Assembly: GCA_036250195.1 (NCBI GenBank)
Contig: JAVHZZ010000001.1
Location: 401,378,117 to 401,442,116 of the forward strand
Direction of reading: 5' to 3'
Origin: Mixophyes australis
Lineage: Eukaryota > Chordata > Amphibia > Anura > Limnodynastidae
Length of the DNA stretch: 64,000 nt
In this document: one piece after another, positions 57,745 through 64,000 of the stretch
Numbering within the stretch: the stretch's first letter is position 1
How the letters are laid out: each line of letters opens with the position of its first letter
Notes under the pieces: generated by a model
What the model saw: the letters and a program-made list of their open reading frames with translations, nothing else
Databases searched by the model: none
Told to the model about the DNA's origin: nothing
Program-made: the position numbers and the translations under genes

Positions 57745-59917
57745 TTACTTCTTTTGGTGAGTACATTATATATTATTATTGAATTGACAACACTCTTGTT
57801 TTGTTCAAATATAGAGAAAACAGATCTGCAATATATATTAAGCATTTAATGCAACAAAATATTCTATATATTACTGCTTTAATAACTCTAGACCACTGCT
57901 TAAAAAAAAATCAGTGTATGCATTTCACTTAACTCTCATATGTGTCTTTTGTTTTATCTTTTATATCTTACGTTTTCTTTCCAACTTTTTTTTTTCAAAT
58001 TCCTGTGAAAACAACTTTTGGCAGCACGTTGTATAAAAAAGTGAGTGTGTTTAAATTGTTCCAGGGCATGCTTGTGCCTTTGTAGAGCCTACTGTCAGAT
58101 GTTCCTGGCAGGCATTTCAGTCTGCATGCCTTGTCTGCTTCCTAAGCTTTTTAAAATGCACATTATGTGCATAAAGGTTTGACATGGTTTGAATGAGATT
58201 TGATAAACCTTTCAGTTGAGATAGCTTTACACATCGAGACATTTCGCTTTTGGTGTAGAATTCTGTTTAACCACCCATTGCATTAAAGCCTATTTGGGTT
58301 TCTAGCTATAGTGTACTGTAGAAACGTATAATATAAGGGGAAAGGCTATTTATCAACTGTAAAGGGCAGAAAAGTTAAAAAAGAAGTACTTTATAAAGTA
58401 TGTATTCCGTAATATATTGCAGCTGAGAAGATATTAAGATGTGCGGCTAAAAGTAGATTATTATTATTAATACGGCAGTTTTTACATATTTTTATCCAAT
58501 CTTATTGGGTAAAAGCCAAAAAATACTATGCCACATTCTTTATGGACTGTTCTTTCCTTTATGCTAACAACAGGAGGTGCTTAATTAGGTACTACCTAAA
58601 CTTTATCAGATTTATACTATGACAATTTTAATTGCACATTTATTTTATCAAATGAATGCAGCAATGGTCTGCTTCCTATTCAGGAACTTCAATGAATTTG
58701 ACACTTATCCCTGATAATACACAATTGCTCATAGCTGACCTGGCAACATTGACTGGGTGCAATTATTTGCATCTCAAGATGTGCTATTTAATAGAATATA
58801 AAAAAAGAGCACGCATATAGGAAATATGAGCTACTGAATCATGAGTTCGCATCTGAGCATCTTTTTACTAGACAGTCCATTTTTTAAGCTTTATGTCAAA
58901 GAAACAGACTGAGAACATACCAGATACATTTGGAAAAGTGCTGGCTCCTCTTGGACGTGGAGCATGCAACACCTTGCCCCATAACAATAACTTTAAATAA
59001 CACAGAAAAGCTTGGTGATGGTAGACACCATCTATATAATTGATCATACAGAGGTCTGCTGAGCAATGGTGACCAGCGTGAGTTAGCACAGTGATAATGT
59101 GGTAAGTACGTGACCCGTGGCTTCCCTTTCCCTGTAGAAACATGTTCCAATACAGATGCTGTAGATTTATTTTGTGACAAACTGCATACCATGGTACACA
59201 ATGGAGGTGATTTACAGAGCTCACCAGATGTGCCACTGGAAAAGACCTTGGGTTTGCACTGGTGCGCCAGCGCATTCCAGGGAATACACCTTTCTCAGAA
59301 CATGACTACAAGAGGAAACATTTTCTCCTACAATAATGTTGGGCTTATCCACATACTTGGCAAATATTAGCCATTATAAATTGGGGACAGGGGGGCTGTT
59401 TTTATTGCGGGTGACAATTGTGTGTTTGTGTGATGTGTTTTAGTACATTGTAGTCCGCTTGGAATTCCTCCACCAAAGTGTAAAATACGTGTGCTAAATG
59501 GGTCTCAGTAAAAGAAATATGTCAGTTTCTACTCGAGAATCATTAAAGCATCTAGCACTAGCTCTATATCTTTACAGTACAATATCATTATCAATTTAAA
59601 TTACACTGTGAAAGTATTAATAATCACAAAAGATATTTCTGAAAACTAATGAAGTATATGTAACACAAAAGGGCAGACAGATCAGTTCTCAAATTATTGA
59701 TATTTTGTGATATGCATTTTTGGAAATAAAAAGAGGTTATGGGCTTTCAATCTTCTTTAATCTCCCAAAAATCACTTTAAGACTAATTGAGGACAAGCTC
59801 AGGCTGGCTACCACCTTTTCTGAATACTGCATAAAGACTACTGAAATACCATAGGCTTAGAAGGGTTCCAGGCTGCATGTCTGTATTACAGTGTTATAGG
59901 GATTATTACAGATTGAG
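57745..59917. other. Intron 3 sequence, nothing recognised
   Basis: The minus-strand open frames at 58868-59275 show no domain. Confidence 0.45.
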
Positions 59918-60096
59918 GGATAGATTTAACAACCCTTCTAAAAAGGAAAAGTGTAAGTGGTGCTCATAGCAACTAGATTCTAGTTATCGCTTATCTCTTT
60001 AGTACATTCTAGAAAATGATAGCTAGATTCTGATCAGTTACTACGGGGAACCACTCCACTTTTCCTTTAAGAAGATTTGCTAAATTTGCCCCTTAA
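59918..60096. mobile_element. Palindromic MITE
   Basis: The whole element is close to a palindrome: GGAAAAGTGTAAGTGG...CATAGCAACTAGATTCTAG on the left answers CTAGATTCTGATCAGTTACT...CCACTTTTCC on the right. Related, more damaged copies are near 35120-35262 and 39270-39412, inside the duplicated segments. Confidence 0.65.
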
Positions 60097-61116
60097 GTAT
60101 GCAGTAGTCAAAATTATTCTGAGTGTGAAACAAGCAATAATAAAAACAGAAAAGACTAACTGGCTTTAATTGTAACAATATTTTTTTCAGTATTATACAT
60201 TGTTCTAAAGTTGCTTTTCTATTAAAATAGATTTATTTAAATGACATCTTAAAACGGCTTGTTAATGTTCTCATGATCTTTCTGTTTCCAATAAACTCTA
60301 AACAAAAGGATAAATACCATTTCCGTTTATTGAATTAATTTTGGAAAAATTGAGTGTTTTCAGCTCTTGTAGAATTACTATATTTTTTAATTACTTGGAT
60401 ATGAAAATGTAGTTCCAACAAGGCATCAGACTATGACCCTTTTTTATTGCATACTTTATTTTTATATAACAGTAGGGCTTTCTTTAAATGTAATAATTCT
60501 GCTTTTGTTATTAAAGTTAATGGAAAAAATCTGTATATTGTAAATCTTAGATCTGCTGCCAGGTTCTCCTGTTTCACTTGTGCTTTTATGAAATTTCGAG
60601 TCTGGAATGTGCAAAACAAGGTGTATGTATTTAAGTATCTTTAAGTATATTTATACGGTGCCACACAGGGACAAGCACAGGATTTCCAGAGGGGGGGTTC
60701 CAACTTTGGCTTTCACCAAAATATTCATATTCTCTGCGTACACATGTACAAATTCTACATACAGTACATGTAGCAAACATAGAATACACTCCCTGATAGA
60801 AATCACACTACCCTGAAAACGGAGGATGAAGCAAGTGCATGTTTGTGCTAGAAACTGCAGTGCAACAGTTTCTTTTATTTTAATCAGTAAGTCGGGTCTA
60901 TGGGTTGGTATCGGGCACCTGAATATCCTTCCCTCCACATTTGTCACCTTGCAGCACACATGACAAACAAAACAGGAAATATTTCCTTGTTCTGAAGGAC
61001 TTACTTATTAAATGGATGCAGACACAAACAGGTAGTTGTTTAAATATCTAAAGTGCTAAACAGTTGAAGGCAGAATGAGTGTATTCATCACCGGGCTTTG
61101 TAACATTGCTATTGAT
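60097..61116. other. Intron 3 sequence, nothing recognised
   Basis: No supported feature. Confidence 0.45.
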
Positions 61117-61380
61117 TTAGAGCAGTGATAACCTGATACAATTCAGGGGCCGCATGGACTGAATTCTAAAAAGGGCCTTAATCCCAAAAATTAATTGAAA
61201 CAATATATGTAATCAAAGAAAGACACCTATATGTGTCAATATATCAGCAGATATATTAAACAAGTGTTACAAGGAAACTAACAAATCTGCCAATAAATCA
61301 GGAAGGAGTTGGGGGGCTGCAGGTAAAGGTTTGGAGGGCTGCATGCAGCCCTAGGGCTAACTGTTGCGCATCGCTTACCT
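61117..61380. mobile_element. hAT-like repeat (second copy of the 43295 family)
   Basis: It starts CAGTGATAACCTGATACAAT and ends near GCTAACTGTTGCGCATCGC. It shares internal blocks with 43295-43492. It includes the downstream part (GGGGGGCTGCAGG...) that the first copy lost. Confidence 0.5.
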
Positions 61381-62640
61381 AGAAGGTAGGACCTCATTTG
61401 AGATTTGAAAAGAAGTGGTAACAGTTGGAGTTTAGTTGAATATTATTCAGGAAGATGGAGTTCCAAAGGTATAGGGCAGTCAGAGGAAAAGGATTAAGGT
61501 GTAAATGGAACACTGTATCAATCGGTCTCATTGTGTTTTTATTTTATTTGCCATACTGAATGCTGAAGACTACATGGTGCTTCTGTGAGCCAGAGAAGCT
61601 CTACACAAAGCAGTTTCTCTCACAAAGTGTAAGGAAAAACACCGTTAACGACACAGTTAAACATGCAGACAACATCCTTTGGTACCTGCCAGTAACAAGC
61701 TTCACCTGTCATGGACATTTTAACTTGGTAATTATTACTATCCTGTTTCACTCCCATCATCCAGCTGCTCAACTACTGCTCTCTGACCCTTAGCCTTTCC
61801 CTTGTTACTTCTGCTTTCCACATATTCTCTCACCATTACTTTCTCACTACTTCACATCTGCCCATGTCTCTTCATTTTCCTCCTGCCACTTATCCCCCCT
61901 CCCTTACTATTTTCCCACAGCCTTTGTTTTTACTGCTCCTAACTCTACCATTATTGTACTGCATTTTCCGTGCAATTGTACTGCTCTAGCATAAACTTGA
62001 TTGGCCAAAATATTGCCTTGCCATTGTTTTACCAGTTATTGCTTTACTGATTACATTCCCACTGTTATGCCACCCTTGACACCATCTGGGCTTCTACACT
62101 GCCTAGGCCCAGGTACCATCATGGCCCTATTTAGGCCTTTCTCTACATCATGGACTCAGTATCTTGCAGACCTCTGTACCATAATGAACACCGCTATGCC
62201 TATTGTTTCCATTTCCTCTTACTGTCTCTCAATACATACTCAATACTTCCCTTTATAATGTAAGGTCTCACAGGCAGGGTCCTCTACACTATGCAGAGCC
62301 AAAATAAGGAGGAACACTGAAGGCATGTGCCCCAGGCCCTTTCCCCAGATCAGGTACTCCAGTTGCTCAAGGGGTGCTGGGGACAGTGTGGTTCCTGGTG
62401 GCTATCCCCTCCTCCAGGACCAGTCACCTTCTTTCGTGTGGCCGCGGATCTTATGATCCATTCTACCTTCCCTTCCACTATGTGTGGTTGCCTCTTTCTA
62501 TCCCCATCACTGACAAATGTCACACGGGAAGCGCACCACATGACAGATGCCGTTCCATGAATGCAGAGCTGCAACAGAGGCAGACAGAAGAGACTGTCTC
62601 TCTAGCACAGCAAAGTGTGAAGAAAGGGTAGGGGGAGGGT
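61381..62640. other. Intron 3 sequence with a pyrimidine-rich block
   Basis: 61730-62290 is pyrimidine-rich and ends in TAAGGTCTCACAGGCAGGG, reminiscent of LINE 3' regions, but no RT motif supports this. No gene seen. Confidence 0.35.
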
Positions 62641-62680
62641 CAATTATTTAATGGTTGCTATTTTATTTGTGGGTTGATGG

Positions 62681-63090
62681 TGGGGCTATTTAATTTAATA
62701 GTGGGGCTTATTAATGTAAGGTTGAGTGATGAGACCTTTAATATAATGCTGGGATGGTTTGGGGGCTAGTAATTGAATATGGGGCAAAGCTTGGGTAGAA
62801 TGAGGGCTATTTATTTAATATGAATATGAATTATTTAATATTGTATGGTTGTAGGAAATAGCTACATTTATTATATGTAAATGCGATGAATTTATTGCCA
62901 GGGTGCGTGTGTTTGTTTGTGTGCCTGTGTCTTACAGTGATGTAGGTGGGATGTGGGCTATTGATTTAATGGGGGATTTGTGGGGTTCTGGTGGGGCTAT
63001 TTAATGCAATAGTGGGGCCTATTAATTTAAGGTGAATTGATGGGACCTTTAATATATGCCGGGTATATTAACTGAATGTGGGGCTGAATT
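62681..63090. repeat. Direct duplication of a TGGGGCTATTTAAT block
   Basis: About 95 bp at 62681-62775 recurs at 62992-63086 (TGGGGCTATTTAAT, ATAGTGGGGC, GACCTTTAATAT). Period about 311 bp. Non-coding. Confidence 0.6.
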
Positions 63091-64000
63091 TAGGAAGAAG
63101 GTATTACTACTGCCCAACAGGTATTATATGTAACTCTAAAATTTAGCATGTGAAATTGACCCTTAGACCCTATACCCACTGGAGTTAAAAAGTGCCAACA
63201 AATGCTTGTTTCTTAACATTCATTAAAGCATGTAAACTGGGATGTAACCTGTACCCATTTGTGCATGTGCCAAAGGTTTGGAGCAGCGTCAGCATATTTT
63301 GGATGCTACATGATAAATATACACAAGGGGGTCTATGAAGTGCACTCCATGGACGCCCTTCTGACCACAAGTGCAAGCACTGGTCATTGAATTGAAAAAC
63401 ACTCACAAAATCTAAAATTTGCTCATGCTACAAAACCCACCTTTAATGTACTTTTATATGAAATAGAACACTTGCAATACCCACTTATCCTGTTAGTTTG
63501 GGTGTATTAAGAGTCTGAATTTATGGGAAAATAGGAATCATGAATAAAGTATTTCAGTGGAATAAAAGAGGGTGATCCTGGGAAACCTGGCACACAAAGG
63601 AGCCCCAATAGTATGTTTGGGGAGGCTGGTCAACTTTGACAGATTTTGCAGTCACTCTGAAAGAATATTTTGCATGGGGTGGAGAAGGAGGTTAGGGATG
63701 CCCATTGTGTATGAAGGAATTAGACATGCAGGAATCAGACATGCTTTGGCAGATTATGTGGACATGGTATTTCCCCAATCTTTTGCTTATCGTACCATTA
63801 TTATTCCAGAAGAACTCTCTATTGCCTTAATGTAAATTTTAGATTGAGTTCACTTGGTTTCTGTCTACTAAGATTAATGTGCACATTATCTGTATCCAAC
63901 GCAATGCCTGACTTAATGTTTCACAGCATTTTGTGAGTTCATAACTGTTACTGATTGTAGTGAAAAGGGAGAAATTACAATTATAAGGATTAACAAATAA
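63091..64000. other. Intron 3 sequence, nothing recognised
   Basis: Right edge of the window. No CUB-domain exon of pdgfc could be found here. Confidence 0.45.

Noticed and set aside
58868..59275. Overlapping minus-strand frames of 101 and 135 residues
   Set aside because: No domain, no splice or start context, and composition like the surrounding intron.
37218..64000. CUB-domain exons 2-3 of pdgfc
   Set aside because: Expected in this direction but no matching peptide block could be found by eye; a translated search with a PDGF-C protein would settle it.

Overview
The window looks like vertebrate nuclear DNA, most likely from a frog or another amphibian. It is A+T-rich and intron-dominated. 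It holds Tc1/mariner, hAT-like and Kolobok-like elements, L1/L2/CR1 LINE remnants and several chromodomain Ty3/Gypsy elements. There is no bacterial or organellar organisation. The species call is an inference from the repeat mix and from one host gene.

Host gene: the last three coding exons of pdgfc (platelet-derived growth factor C) lie on the minus strand. Exon 4 is at 37010-37217 (linker between CUB and growth-factor domains, with the RKSR activation site). Exon 5 is at 20563-20780 (most of the cystine-knot domain). Exon 6 is at 17554-17670 (C-terminus and stop). All splice sites seen are GT/AG and the phases fit (0/1, 1/0, 0). The 3' UTR probably ends near 16.33 kb. Everything right of 37217 is therefore intron 3, and exons 1-3 were not found. 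Everything left of about 16.3 kb is downstream flank.

Layout: 1-1983 nothing recognised. 1989-12334 is Ty3/Gypsy element A (plus strand, decayed), split by a second antisense element C (5042-10422). 12528-13624 is a solo LTR. 13741-15356 is a 5S rRNA fragment fused to a Tc1 copy that carries an hAT-like MITE. 15375-16295 has two more hAT-like MITEs. 16.3-37.2 kb is the 3' end of pdgfc, with introns holding two solo LTRs, L1 and CR1 remnants and a second Tc1 copy with a long-inverted-repeat insert. 34640-36032 and 37925-40469 are paralogous copies flanking exon 4. 39610-42491 is a Kolobok-like MITE containing an L2-like LINE that itself contains an hAT-like MITE. 43493-44289 is another LTR. 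48087-55796 is an apparently intact, recently inserted Ty3/Gypsy element B (minus strand). 56-64 kb holds only short repeats.

The most interesting signal is in the LTRs. In A, B and C the predicted RNA start lies exactly 31 nt downstream of the first base of a TATA-like box, and its first 10 nt are complementary to the 10 nt just after the 5' LTR. That is the arrangement expected for self-primed reverse transcription of the Tf1/sushi type. Two solo LTRs keep the same TATA-31-GCC geometry. Element B also has four regularly spaced hairpins in its long leader, whose variation is limited to the apical loop plus one compensatory base-pair change, and a GGGAAAT slippery heptamer in the gag-pol overlap.
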